Below, piece by piece: positions 36,807 to 45,684 of a stretch of 64,000 bases of DNA. Location: positions 620,001 through 684,000 of the forward strand of contig WLWZ01000001.1 in NCBI GenBank assembly GCA_012103315.1, read 5' to 3'. The translations under genes and the position numbers were made by a program. Source of the stretch: Alphaproteobacteria bacterium (GTDB taxonomy: Bacteria; Pseudomonadota; Alphaproteobacteria; MPNO01; UBA2964). How positions within the stretch are numbered: the stretch's first letter is position 1; every line of letters starts with the position of its first letter. The notes under the pieces were generated by a model, which was not told the DNA's origin, did no database searches, and saw nothing but the letters and a program-made list of their open reading frames with translations.

Positions 36807-37459
36807 TTGGTAACGAATTCGTCGGCGGCGGGGTCAAACCAGGAAAAGACACCACTAACGTCGTCGTAATACCAGCCATGTAAAGCAAGTGATCCGTTAA
36901 AAACACGATCCAGGATCCACGGATAAGTCATCAGGTTTTCGAATGAAATTCTGGTGAGTTCCTGACTGCAGATGCGCATTCGCTGTTCAGCGGGAATATT
37001 AGCGCTGCCAACACGGTTAATGGCTGATGCTGTCAATTGCGTCCAGTTTGGAAGATATTGACCGTCAACGATTGCAGCTATTCCATCCGCATCCTCGTTA
37101 AGGAGGCAGTTCAGCAGTCCGCAATTTGGGCTAACCATAACGATAACGTGTTGAACCCCAAGGATTTGAATTGCGAATTCCAGCGTCGCACCGACTGAGA
37201 AATCCATGCCGTCTCCAGCGCCGGGTGGAACAAGTCCTGCGATATTGCGAATCTCATAAAACGAACCAGGTTCCGCATCGGTGAGTAGGTGTGGGTCAAC
37301 AGGGAAATCAGCAGCCGTTATAATAGCGGCTGTAGGTTTCTCCCGCCGAGCGGTCTTTGTTGCCTTATTTGGCGGCTTGCCGGAGGCGGCATTTTTTTTT
37401 GCCTGCTCAATCCAATCTTCGATAGGGCTCTTTGCCATGTCGTTAAATTCCAGTGTCAT
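36803..37459 (-). CDS. Carbonic-anhydrase-like protein lacking zinc ligands
   Basis: This 218-residue protein aligns with beta-carbonic anhydrases over DPHLLTDAEPGSFYEIRNIAG (quoted in parts: VDPHLLT and FYEIRNIAGLVPP), SVGATLEFAIQILGVQHVIV and the C-terminal helix region. At the active site, the first zinc cysteine is replaced by A49, the arginine of the Asp/Arg dyad by P53 (D51 is kept) and the zinc histidine by S110; only C113 remains. It therefore probably does not hydrate CO2. The N-terminal 40 residues are lysine-rich. An ATG at 37438 is an alternative start. It converges on serA. Confidence 0.75.
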   Translation of the reverse strand: MTLEFNDMAKSPIEDWIEQAKKNAASGKPPNKATKTARREKPTAAIITAADFPVDPHLLTDAEPGSFYEIRNIAGLVPPGAGDGMDFSVGATLEFAIQILGVQHVIVMVSPNCGLLNCLLNEDADGIAAIVDGQYLPNWTQLTASAINRVGSANIPAEQRMRICSQELTRISFENLMTYPWILDRVFNGSLALHGWYYDDVSGVFSWFDPAADEFVTN

Positions 37460-37562
37460 TTTGCAAGAATGAGTTAGCTCATAAGGTGTCGGAGGCCAAG
37501 CCCTCAGGCTTGCTCCGATGGACCGGACGCTTCATGATCCAGGCTAAGAACAGGGTAGATTT

Positions 37563-38867
37563 ATGGATATTAGTCAACTGGTACAGCCCGAACGGGTGCA
37601 CCGTCGCATATATAATGATCCCGAAATTTTTGAGCAGGAGCTAGACAAAATCTTCTCCGTTGCCTGGATATATGTCGGGCACGCCAGTCAGGTTTCCAAA
37701 TCCGGCGACTTCTTCTGCACCAATATTGCCCGGCAACCTGTTGTCATGACGCGTCATGACGACGGGACCATCAAAGTTCTGTTTAACCGATGTGGCCATC
37801 GTGGCGCACAGGTTTTAAGTTCCGAGACGGGCCATGCTGAAACTTTTCGCTGTTGTTATCACGGTTGGGAGTACGCCACAGATGGCACCCTGCTCGCAGT
37901 GCCGCAACCCCGTGGGTATGAGGAGAGTAAAGTGCGCCCGGGGGACCCCGACTATGGCATGGCATCAGTGCCAAGGGTTGCCGAATATCGAGGTTTTGTA
38001 TTTGCCTCGCTTTCCCATGCAGGGGCCTCGTTGCAAGAGTATCTTGGACCCATCGCTAGTTCGATCGACGACATGGTTGATCGGGCGCCAGATGGTGAGA
38101 TTGAAGTTGCTGGCGGGATTGCACGCCATCTTTATCATGGGAACTGGAAGCTGGTATTCGAAAATCTCTGTGATGGCTTGCACCCGAATTGTGTCCACCA
38201 GTCGTCTATTGAAGCCGCCCAACAACAGGACGACGCAGTTTATTCCGATGGTGCTGGGGAGATCGGCGTTCGCCAGATGCGCCAGAATGGAGCGCCCTGG
38301 GAGTTTTGGGAAGATCAGGTAGGGTCCTGGGCCTACCCGTTTGGGCACAGCTATCTCGGTGATTACCATGATGATGCCAAGTTGGTTGCGGCACGAAATG
38401 ATCCTTCCTTCGACGATTACTTCAAGGCAATGGAAGTCGCTAAAGGCAAGGAACGGACACAGGAAATTCTTGGTGTGACCCGTTGGAATACAAATATATA
38501 TCCGACAATTTCGTTCATGAGCCAGTTTCGCCAACTTCGTGTGATTCGACCGGTAAGTGTCGATAAGACAGAGGTGTTGGGTTTTTGTTTCCGTTTAAAG
38601 GGAGCGCCCGAGAAGATGTTTCACGACACCGTTCGTTTTGCGAATATAACAAACGCAGTGGCATCGCCGGTTCTCACAGACGATCTCGAAACCTATGCCC
38701 GAATTCGTCGAGGCCTGACAACGGATGGCAATGATTGGGTGGCTATGGCAAGAGGGCTTGGCCGCGACAAAGAAGGGGCGGATGGCGGTTGGTGTGCCGA
38801 AAATGGCCTAAGTGAGCTGCATATTCGAAATATGTTCGCCGCCTGGTCGGGCTATATGGCGGCGTAA
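37563..38867 (+). CDS. Aromatic ring-hydroxylating dioxygenase, alpha subunit
   Basis: This 434-residue protein has a Rieske [2Fe-2S] site (C77, H79, C97, H100 in CGH and CYHGW) and a mononuclear iron site in CDGLHPNCVH (H207, H212), bridged by D204. It would hydroxylate an aromatic substrate using O2 and electrons from a reductase. The beta subunit starts 4 nt later, giving an alpha-beta enzyme. No ferredoxin or reductase gene is next to it, so electrons must come from elsewhere. The substrate cannot be told from the sequence. Confidence 0.88.
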   Translation: MDISQLVQPERVHRRIYNDPEIFEQELDKIFSVAWIYVGHASQVSKSGDFFCTNIARQPVVMTRHDDGTIKVLFNRCGHRGAQVLSSETGHAETFRCCYHGWEYATDGTLLAVPQPRGYEESKVRPGDPDYGMASVPRVAEYRGFVFASLSHAGASLQEYLGPIASSIDDMVDRAPDGEIEVAGGIARHLYHGNWKLVFENLCDGLHPNCVHQSSIEAAQQQDDAVYSDGAGEIGVRQMRQNGAPWEFWEDQVGSWAYPFGHSYLGDYHDDAKLVAARNDPSFDDYFKAMEVAKGKERTQEILGVTRWNTNIYPTISFMSQFRQLRVIRPVSVDKTEVLGFCFRLKGAPEKMFHDTVRFANITNAVASPVLTDDLETYARIRRGLTTDGNDWVAMARGLGRDKEGADGGWCAENGLSELHIRNMFAAWSGYMAA

Positions 38868-38871
38868 GGTC

Positions 38872-39363
38872 ATGGCACAGCAATCAGAGCCCGAAATCCG
38901 TGATATTGAACGCTTTCTTTTTGATGAAGCGCAGATGCTCGATGATCGCCGTTTTGATGATTGGCTTACCCTCTTCACAGAAAATGGCTGGTATTGGGTT
39001 CCGATCACCCCGGATCAAGACAATCCCTTCGATACAGTCTCGATCATTTATGATGACCGAAAGCTTTTGGAAACCCGCGTTCGGCGGCTAAATAATGTTA
39101 ATATTCATGCTGAAAGCCCACCGCCCCGAACCAGCCGGATTGTCAGTAACGTTGTTATGCGCGATTTTGACGCTACTTCATTGAAGATCAAAGTCTCATC
39201 CAAATTTCAGCTCGTTGAATTTCGAGGTGACACACAGCGACTGTTTGCTGGCTCTATGCTGCACACCATAAAGATGGATGGCACGGGAATTGTAATTGAA
39301 GGAAAGCGCGTCAATCTCGTAAATGCTGATGGCATGTTGGAGGGAATAACAACTTTGCTCTAA
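38872..39363 (+). CDS. Aromatic ring-hydroxylating dioxygenase, beta subunit
   Basis: This 163-residue protein has the small-subunit fold of ring-hydroxylating dioxygenases (SnoaL/NTF2-like). It begins IRDIERFLFDEAQMLDDRRF, then DWLTLFTENGWYWVP, and ends with the canonical strand FAGSMLHTIKMDGTGIVIEG. It gives structural support to the alpha subunit. The ATG at 38872 lies 4 nt after the alpha stop. hisZ follows 114 nt downstream and is probably a separate transcription unit. Confidence 0.87.
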   Translation: MAQQSEPEIRDIERFLFDEAQMLDDRRFDDWLTLFTENGWYWVPITPDQDNPFDTVSIIYDDRKLLETRVRRLNNVNIHAESPPPRTSRIVSNVVMRDFDATSLKIKVSSKFQLVEFRGDTQRLFAGSMLHTIKMDGTGIVIEGKRVNLVNADGMLEGITTLL

Positions 39364-39458
39364 CGGAAATCTCAATACCGTTTGCGCATAACGGCCAAAC
39401 CCGGTAGATAGCCCGCGGTGCGCGCGATACACTATTGATATCTATAACTTGTAACCAG

Positions 39459-39471
39459 CCGCCTGTGGCGG
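39459..39471 (+). promoter_or_regulatory. Tight hairpin over the hisZ ribosome-binding site
   Basis: CCGCC (39459-39463) and GGCGG (39467-39471) form a stem with a TGT loop, ending 6 nt before the hisZ start. The right arm holds the only purine-rich segment that could serve as the ribosome-binding site (GGCGGG). It could reduce hisZ translation. Confidence 0.35.
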
Positions 39472-39477
39472 GATAAC

Positions 39478-40638
39478 ATGACTGAGAATGAGAAAAATGC
39501 CCTGCTCCCCGCAGGCCTGAGAGATGTGTTGCCAGGCGATGCAGCATTTGAGGCGACAATCGTCGAGCGAATTGTTACCCTTTTTGGTCGCCATGGCTAC
39601 GACCGGGTGAAAGCACCTCTGATTGAATTTGAGGATGGGCTGCTGAGTGGCGCGGGTATCGCGTTGGCACCGCAAACCTTCCGGCTCATGGATCCAGTTT
39701 CACAACGCATGATGGGCGTTCGCGCTGATATTACGCCCCAGATCGCGAGAATTGCTCGTACCCGTTTAAGCCGCGCACCGAGACCTTTGCGTTTATCCTA
39801 TGCAGGGGAAGTATTGCGCGTTCGCGGCAGTCAGCTGCGGCCGGAACGGCAAATTTTGCAAGTAGGGGCAGAGCTGATCGGCTCCGCATCCCCATCTGCA
39901 GATACGGAAATAATTGAGCTAGCAGCGGATGCCATTGGTTCACTCGGGATTGACGATTTCAGTGTTGATCTGACAGTACCCAGGCTTGTTCCCAGCATTT
40001 TGGAACAACATGGATTATCAGACGATATTGTTGGAACGGTTAGAGAAGCGTTAGACCGAAAAGATCCTGAAGCCGTTGAGTCTGTTGCAGGTGCGGCGAC
40101 CGAAACTTTGGTAGCGTTGCTGGAAGCGACAGGCCCGGTGGACAGTGCTGTAGAGCGGCTAAAGGCTTTGTCTCTACCCGAAACAGGGGAAGCCGAACGC
40201 AAACGGTTGGAAGAGGTCGTCGCTCGGTTGCAAGCGAGCAGTTCTGACTTAAGATTGACGCTCGATCCCGTAGAAAATCGTGGTTTCGAGTATCACACTG
40301 GAATTGGTTTTACGATATTCGCACGTGGCATTTCCGGCGAATTGGCACGTGGCGGTAGGTATCGCGTCCAAGGTAATACTGAGGGGGATTCTGGCGAGCG
40401 AGCAACAGGTGTTACGCTGTACGTTGATACGATCCTCGGAATGTTGCCGGAAACAGAAGCTAACAAGCGAATTTTGGTGCCAAGCACGACGTTGCGTGAC
40501 GTTAAGTCTGATCTTCAAAAGCAAGGCTGGGTCACTGTTTCTGCGCTGAACGACGACATTGATCTTGCTTCGGAAGCGCAACAATTGGCGTGTTCACATT
40601 TCTTGGGAGAATCCGGTCCTGAACCGGTCAAAGGGTAG
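39478..40638 (+). CDS. hisZ: ATP phosphoribosyltransferase regulatory subunit
   Basis: This 386-residue protein is a catalytically silent relative of histidyl-tRNA synthetase that binds the short form of HisG and controls the first step of histidine synthesis. It has the class II synthetase motifs [37 protein letters not shown] and the ELARGGRYR segment. hisG is not in the window. purA starts 8 nt after the stop. Pairing hisZ with purA links histidine and purine synthesis and is common in alphaproteobacteria. Confidence 0.93.
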   Translation: MTENEKNALLPAGLRDVLPGDAAFEATIVERIVTLFGRHGYDRVKAPLIEFEDGLLSGAGIALAPQTFRLMDPVSQRMMGVRADITPQIARIARTRLSRAPRPLRLSYAGEVLRVRGSQLRPERQILQVGAELIGSASPSADTEIIELAADAIGSLGIDDFSVDLTVPRLVPSILEQHGLSDDIVGTVREALDRKDPEAVESVAGAATETLVALLEATGPVDSAVERLKALSLPETGEAERKRLEEVVARLQASSSDLRLTLDPVENRGFEYHTGIGFTIFARGISGELARGGRYRVQGNTEGDSGERATGVTLYVDTILGMLPETEANKRILVPSTTLRDVKSDLQKQGWVTVSALNDDIDLASEAQQLACSHFLGESGPEPVKG

Positions 40639-40646
40639 AAGCCAAA

Positions 40647-41939
40647 ATGGCAAATGTAGTAGTCGTCGGCTCTCAATGGGGTGATGAAGGCAAGGGTAAA
40701 ATTGTAGACTGGTTATCAAATCGCGCGGATGTGGTCGTGCGATTTCAGGGAGGCCATAACGCTGGCCATACCCTGGTGATCGACGATGTGACCTACAAAC
40801 TTAGTCTCCTGCCCTCTGGCTCTGTACGCCCCGGAAAGTTATCGATCATTGGCAACGGTGTTGTTGTTGATCCTTGGGCGCTGCTTTCGGAGATAGAGGG
40901 TATACGCGGCCAAGGTGTCGAAGTAACGCCAGATACCTTGAAGGTCGCCGAAAACGCTTCTTTGATCCTGCCGTTGCATGGTGCATTGGATCGAGCACGC
41001 GAAGAAGCACGCGGTAGCGATAAAATTGGAACGACGGGGCGTGGTATCGGTCCTGCCTATGAGGACAAGGTGGCACGCCGTGCTATCCGTGTTTGCGATC
41101 TGGCAGAGTTGGATTCCTTGGGTGATCGGGTTGATCAGCTATTAATGCATCACAACGCGTTGCTAAAAGGTCTTGGCGCCCCCCCGATAGATCGTGAAGA
41201 ACTTTTGGGTCAATTACGAGATTTGGCGCCACGGTTGTTACCCTATGCGGACAGTGTCTGGCAGATTCTTGACGAAGCGCGCCGGACCGGAAAACGGATT
41301 CTCTTTGAAGGAGCGCAAGGTGCTATGCTTGACGTTGATCACGGCACTTATCCATTTGTTACTTCTTCAAATACCCATGCCGCACAAGCGGCGGTTGGAT
41401 CTGGTGCGGCCATAAAATCAGTGGGCTATGTTTTGGGAATTACCAAGGCCTATACCACGAGAGTTGGCAGTGGGCCATTTCCGACTGAACAGGACAATGA
41501 TGTTGGTCAAATGCTCGGTGAACGTGGTCATGAATTTGGCACGGTAACGGGTCGTCGTCGTCGTTGCGGCTGGTTCGATGCGGTGATGGTACGCCAAGCT
41601 GTCAAAGTTGGTGGTATTGACGGGATCGCATTGACAAAACTCGACGTGCTGGACGGCTTTGAAACGTTGGATGTTTGTACCGGCTATCGTTATCAAGGAA
41701 AGGAATATGATTTCTTCCCAGCTGGCAGAGACGCACAGGCAGGCGTCGAACCGATCTTCGAGACACTTGAGGGTTGGTCTGAGAGCACTTGCGGCGCTCG
41801 GAGTTGGGCAGATTTGCCGGCGACAGCGGTCAAGTATATCCGGAGAATTGAAGAACTCATCGAAACGCCGGTCGCACTGCTTTCCACAAGTCCACAACGC
41901 GATGACACTATTTTGGTGCATGACCCGTTTTCGGCATAA
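40647..41939 (+). CDS. purA: Adenylosuccinate synthetase
   Basis: This 430-residue enzyme joins IMP and aspartate with GTP to form adenylosuccinate, the first committed step to AMP. It has the family start [20 protein letters not shown] (written as [13 protein letters not shown]), the [10 protein letters not shown] loop, [13 protein letters not shown] and the [14 protein letters not shown] segment. Length is standard. It is co-transcribed with hisZ. The next gene, a pseudokinase, starts after a 132-nt gap. Confidence 0.97.
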   Translation: MANVVVVGSQWGDEGKGKIVDWLSNRADVVVRFQGGHNAGHTLVIDDVTYKLSLLPSGSVRPGKLSIIGNGVVVDPWALLSEIEGIRGQGVEVTPDTLKVAENASLILPLHGALDRAREEARGSDKIGTTGRGIGPAYEDKVARRAIRVCDLAELDSLGDRVDQLLMHHNALLKGLGAPPIDREELLGQLRDLAPRLLPYADSVWQILDEARRTGKRILFEGAQGAMLDVDHGTYPFVTSSNTHAAQAAVGSGAAIKSVGYVLGITKAYTTRVGSGPFPTEQDNDVGQMLGERGHEFGTVTGRRRRCGWFDAVMVRQAVKVGGIDGIALTKLDVLDGFETLDVCTGYRYQGKEYDFFPAGRDAQAGVEPIFETLEGWSESTCGARSWADLPATAVKYIRRIEELIETPVALLSTSPQRDDTILVHDPFSA

Positions 41940-42071
41940 CTATCCCGGGAAATATTCTTAATTTCGGTGCAGAACTGTTGGATTTAGCTCTGTTTCTGAT
42001 TTTATCGTTAACGGTTGGTTTGCATTCCTAACTTACTCTTAACCTCGTCTTATATCGGGTTTGAGAGAATT

Positions 42072-44105
42072 ATGGCTGAGGCCAATACCGTGCAGGAAGA
42101 AGACCAAAATACTGGTGGCCAGGAGGTCGTCCTCGCCAGCAGGTATCGAATTCTGGTGGAGTCCCCATTGCCTAATTTGGATTTGGGCAATGCCAGAGCA
42201 TACGTCGTGCGGGATGATAAAAGTCCGAAGGAACCGCTTTTTGCGCGTATCTGCCCGGCTGATGCGGTCCCACGATTGGATATATTCAACAACTTGAAGC
42301 ACATGATAGATGCCAACTTGTTGCGGCCGGTTGAGTGTGAGGTTGTCGCTTGGCCGGGAAGCGTAGGCCGTCGGGTTGCAATCGTATTTCGTAAACCGGA
42401 TCATGGCGTTTTGTTGCCTCTGAGCGAGGCAAAAATTAATCCGTTGCAGCCTGACGAGCTTGCGAAAACACTTCTTGGTCCTGCAGTGTTGACCCTCGGA
42501 TATATGGCGCAACGAGGGCTTAGCCATCGTGCTATCCGAGCGGATAATATCTATTGGCATGGTGGTGGCAGGAGCTCGATTTTGTTGGGCGATTGTCTTT
42601 CACACGTCCCAGCGTTTTTACAGCCGGTTCTTTATGAAACTATTGAATCGGGAATGACACCGCCTATCGGTCGGGGCGTCGGAACAATTCGCGACGATTT
42701 TTATTCGTTGGGTGTGACCGTTTTGGCTATGGCTCAAGGTTGTCTTCCTCTCAGTAATTATACAGATGAACAAATCATTGATGCCAAATTGGCGCGAGGG
42801 TCATTTGCAGCGTTGATGAACGGCGAGCGTCCACCCTTTGGACTTCGCGAACTATTGAGAGGGCTTCTTTCCGATGACCCCTATGAACGGTGGGGACTCG
42901 AGCAATTGGAACAATGGCTCGGTGGGGGCTTGCGGTCTTCGGTACAAGAGGTTCGAACGGGGGCGGTCGAGCGGAGCTATGAGTTTGATGGCAAGGATTA
43001 TACAAATTGCCGCGCTCTTGCAGATGCTTTCGGAAGAAATTGGGCGAAAGCTGGAAATACTATTCTGGATTCTGGGTTTGAAAAATGGCTACGGCGAGGC
43101 GTTGCGGATTTGTCGCTTGCTGATCGCCTCAGAAAGACACTGTCAATAGGTGGGTTGCCCGACAAGAATAAGGGTCTTGATGCTCGTAAAGTTGCGCAAG
43201 CTTGCATGGTGATGGATCGCCATGGTCCGGTTAGGTATCAAGGGTTAATCGCTATGCCGATGGCGATGGGGTTGATGCTCACGGATGCTTTTTTCAAGAA
43301 AGACACAAAAGCGATCAAGCGTATCGCCGATTCCATTTCGTCAGGAACGGTATCAGATTGGTATACTCTGCAGGGTGGCGCGGAAACAATAATTTATGAA
43401 GCAGAAATTAATCAGCTAAAGCAAATGCAACATTTGCTTAAACACACCGCACCTGGTTACGGAATAGAGCGATGCCTTTACATGCTCAACCCAACCTATC
43501 CCTGTCTTAGCGAAATCCTGCATGGTCACTATATCCAGAACATTCGGGACCTGATGCCTGCGCTAGAAAAAAACGTTGAAATCAATGGTTCTCTACCGAC
43601 GATCGTTGATAGGCACCTCGCCGCGTTTATTGCGTGCCGTATTAAGGCCAATATCGACAAACCGCTTGCAGTATTGGACTCCGCACAAGGCGATACGACT
43701 GCAATAAGGCTCGGTATGTTGGGTATATTTGCGCGATTGCAGGCCAAGTACGGGCCAGACCATTTGCCGTGTCTAACGCAATGGTTGGCAAAAGAGCTCG
43801 AATCGACTGTTGATCGGGTAAATAGCAAGTCGATGCGGGATCAAATGCGTTCCCGGGTGCAAAGTCTTGGTAGTACAGGAAGTTTAGTCGATCTCCACAA
43901 TTGCCTGAACAACGATAAGATCATTCGCCAAGACGAATCTTCTCGCAAAAAAGCCGTTAAGGAATTTAGCACTGCGGCGCGAGAAATTTCACAACTCGAA
44001 TCAAGAGAGTTTCAGGAAAGCGCCCAACGTTTGGGATGGCGTATCGCATCTGGGATCAGTACGTCGATTTCAATTGTCACAATTGCCTTCGTCGCAATGT
44101 CCTAG
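42072..44105 (+). CDS. Tail-anchored protein-kinase-like protein (pseudokinase)
   Basis: This 677-residue protein has a eukaryote-type kinase fold at about residues 20-285, but key residues are altered. The catalytic loop reads HRAIRADN (152-159), with alanine where HRD has aspartate. The DFG position reads LGDC (172-175) and the usual VAIK lysine is an arginine in FARI. The later RDDFYSLGVTVLAMAQG and DDPYERW segments are well kept. Residues 290-650 are a helical region with no match I recognise, and the last 20 or so residues form a membrane segment. The ATG at 42072 follows GAGAGAAT. The membrane protein gene starts 15 nt later. I infer a sensor or scaffold role. Confidence 0.78.
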   Translation: MAEANTVQEEDQNTGGQEVVLASRYRILVESPLPNLDLGNARAYVVRDDKSPKEPLFARICPADAVPRLDIFNNLKHMIDANLLRPVECEVVAWPGSVGRRVAIVFRKPDHGVLLPLSEAKINPLQPDELAKTLLGPAVLTLGYMAQRGLSHRAIRADNIYWHGGGRSSILLGDCLSHVPAFLQPVLYETIESGMTPPIGRGVGTIRDDFYSLGVTVLAMAQGCLPLSNYTDEQIIDAKLARGSFAALMNGERPPFGLRELLRGLLSDDPYERWGLEQLEQWLGGGLRSSVQEVRTGAVERSYEFDGKDYTNCRALADAFGRNWAKAGNTILDSGFEKWLRRGVADLSLADRLRKTLSIGGLPDKNKGLDARKVAQACMVMDRHGPVRYQGLIAMPMAMGLMLTDAFFKKDTKAIKRIADSISSGTVSDWYTLQGGAETIIYEAEINQLKQMQHLLKHTAPGYGIERCLYMLNPTYPCLSEILHGHYIQNIRDLMPALEKNVEINGSLPTIVDRHLAAFIACRIKANIDKPLAVLDSAQGDTTAIRLGMLGIFARLQAKYGPDHLPCLTQWLAKELESTVDRVNSKSMRDQMRSRVQSLGSTGSLVDLHNCLNNDKIIRQDESSRKKAVKEFSTAAREISQLESREFQESAQRLGWRIASGISTSISIVTIAFVAMS

Positions 44106-44120
44106 GTTAGGAAATTTGTA

Positions 44121-44669
44121 ATGGCTGCAGCAAAAACCCGAAAAGGCACTAAACCGCTAACAATTGCGATCGGCATCCTGGTTATTATCTTTGCCGCCCT
44201 GCCAACGGCAATGTTATTGGCAATGGGATTGGCGCCGACGCTCGTTGCGAGAATTGTAGACACAACCCCGGGCCGTTATCTGACGAAATGCGTCGCATGG
44301 ATGAATTTTGCTGGCCTGACCCCCTTTCTCACCAGCCTTTGGTTTTCCGGTCATGATATGGCAACTGCTATCAAGATCGTAACGGATGTTTATTCATGGT
44401 TTGTTGTGTATAGCGCTGCGGGGGTGGGGTGGTTGCTCTTCCTAGGTTTACCCGGTGCCGTTGCGATGTTTCGGGCCCTAAATGCGAAACGCCGAATTTA
44501 CTTTCTGCGTGAAAAACAGAAAGAGCTCATTCTGGAATGGGGTGAATGCGTGTTACCCTCGGGAGAAAGTCCCCAAAATCACCAAGAGTTTGAATCTGAG
44601 TCGAAAGATGAAATTGATGCAGATAGCACTGCTGTTCAAACACCTGCTAGCGTTACAACACAAGCCTAA
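44121..44669 (+). CDS. Membrane protein partner of the pseudokinase
   Basis: I do not recognise this 182-residue protein. It has about three membrane segments (near residues 13-38, 55-75 and 92-117) followed by a cytoplasmic basic region (LNAKRRIYFLREKQKELILE) and an acidic serine-rich tail. It lies 15 nt downstream of the tail-anchored pseudokinase gene on the same strand, so the two proteins are likely to be made together and may form a membrane complex. rpoH converges on it 24 nt downstream. Confidence 0.7.
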   Translation: MAAAKTRKGTKPLTIAIGILVIIFAALPTAMLLAMGLAPTLVARIVDTTPGRYLTKCVAWMNFAGLTPFLTSLWFSGHDMATAIKIVTDVYSWFVVYSAAGVGWLLFLGLPGAVAMFRALNAKRRIYFLREKQKELILEWGECVLPSGESPQNHQEFESESKDEIDADSTAVQTPASVTTQA

Positions 44670-44693
44670 CGTAGTTCCAATGTCGGCGCGAAT

Positions 44694-45569
44694 TTAAGCT
44701 GCTAGAGCCGCTGATTTGATGGCCTTTTGGACTTTTTCAAAGGCTCGGACTTCAATCTGTCTGACGCGTTCCCGCGAAATATTATATTCCTCGCTGAGCT
44801 CTTCGAGAGTTTTAGGGTTTTCGGTGAGGCGCCGCTCAACAAATATATAGCGTTCCCGATCATTCAAGCCGGTGAGTGCATTCGCAAGAAGTTTACGTCG
44901 TCCCGCAAGTTCTTCTCGGTCTCCTAGGACTTCTTCTTGATTGGCAGTGTCATCAACGAGCCAGTCCTGCCACTCACCGTCACCTTCCGCTTTTAAAGGA
45001 GCGTTCAGGGAATTGTCTGGTCCAGAAAGTCGTCGGTTCATATTGACGACTTCAGTTTCCGAAACATTCAACCTTTCAGAAATTTTCTGGACATTCTCCG
45101 GTGAAAGATCACCTTCATCAATCGCTTGCAACTGGCCCTTAAGTTTCCGGAGGTTAAAGAAGAGCTTCTTCTGTGCGGCTGTCGTCCCGATTTTAACGAG
45201 AGACCAGGTGTGCAGGATATATTCCTGAATAGAAGCTTTGATCCACCACATCGCGTATGTTGACAGTCGAAACCCGCGATCTGCGTCAAATCGTTTTACG
45301 GCCTGCATCAACCCGACATTACCTTCCGAAATCAGTTCCCCTAGCGGTAGACCGTAACCGCGATATCCCATCGCAATTTTGGCGACGAGCCGGAGGTGGC
45401 TGGTAACCATCTTGTGCGCGGATTCGGTGTCTTCTCGCTCTGCCCAGTTTTTGGCGAGCATGAACTCTTCTTGCTTTTCGAGTATCGGAAATTTCCGAAT
45501 CTCCGAAAGATAGCGCGATAGGTTTGTGTTGGGATCTAATCCGGTAAGTGCTGGAAGGTTTGTTGCCAT
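44694..45569 (-). CDS. rpoH: RNA polymerase heat-shock sigma factor RpoH
   Basis: This 291-residue sigma factor has full-length RpoH features: region 1.2 (LSRYLSEIRKFPILEKQEEF), region 2 with LSTYAMWWIKASIQEYIL, the RpoH box QKKLFFNLRKLKG and region 4 with ISRERVRQIEVRAFEKVQ. It directs core polymerase to heat-shock promoters. It lies downstream of rluD on the same strand, an order typical of alphaproteobacteria. An (AC)6 run lies 18 nt before its start codon. A second, divergent RpoH-like factor is at 28992-29873. Confidence 0.95.
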   Translation of the reverse strand: MATNLPALTGLDPNTNLSRYLSEIRKFPILEKQEEFMLAKNWAEREDTESAHKMVTSHLRLVAKIAMGYRGYGLPLGELISEGNVGLMQAVKRFDADRGFRLSTYAMWWIKASIQEYILHTWSLVKIGTTAAQKKLFFNLRKLKGQLQAIDEGDLSPENVQKISERLNVSETEVVNMNRRLSGPDNSLNAPLKAEGDGEWQDWLVDDTANQEEVLGDREELAGRRKLLANALTGLNDRERYIFVERRLTENPKTLEELSEEYNISRERVRQIEVRAFEKVQKAIKSAALAA

Positions 45570-45587
45570 ACCCGTTGCCTTTTTTTA

Positions 45588-45599
45588 GTGTGTGTGTGT
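45588..45599. repeat. (GT)6 microsatellite in the rpoH leader
   Basis: Six GT units on the plus strand, (AC)6 in the rpoH leader, lie 18 nt upstream of the rpoH start and next to a run of T. Slippage here would change the leader length and not the protein. Confidence 0.5.
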
Positions 45600-45684
45600 T
45601 CAGTTATGCACAGACTAGACGCCAAATTGAACAAATTTACGTTCAGTCTACTAAATAGGAACTAGATTCCTCGATTTCAAGGAA

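Noticed and set aside
37834..38534. Overlapping frames of 162 and 189 codons around the dioxygenase alpha gene.
   Set aside because: Both overlap the Rieske and iron-site coding region, and neither has a start site or known motif.
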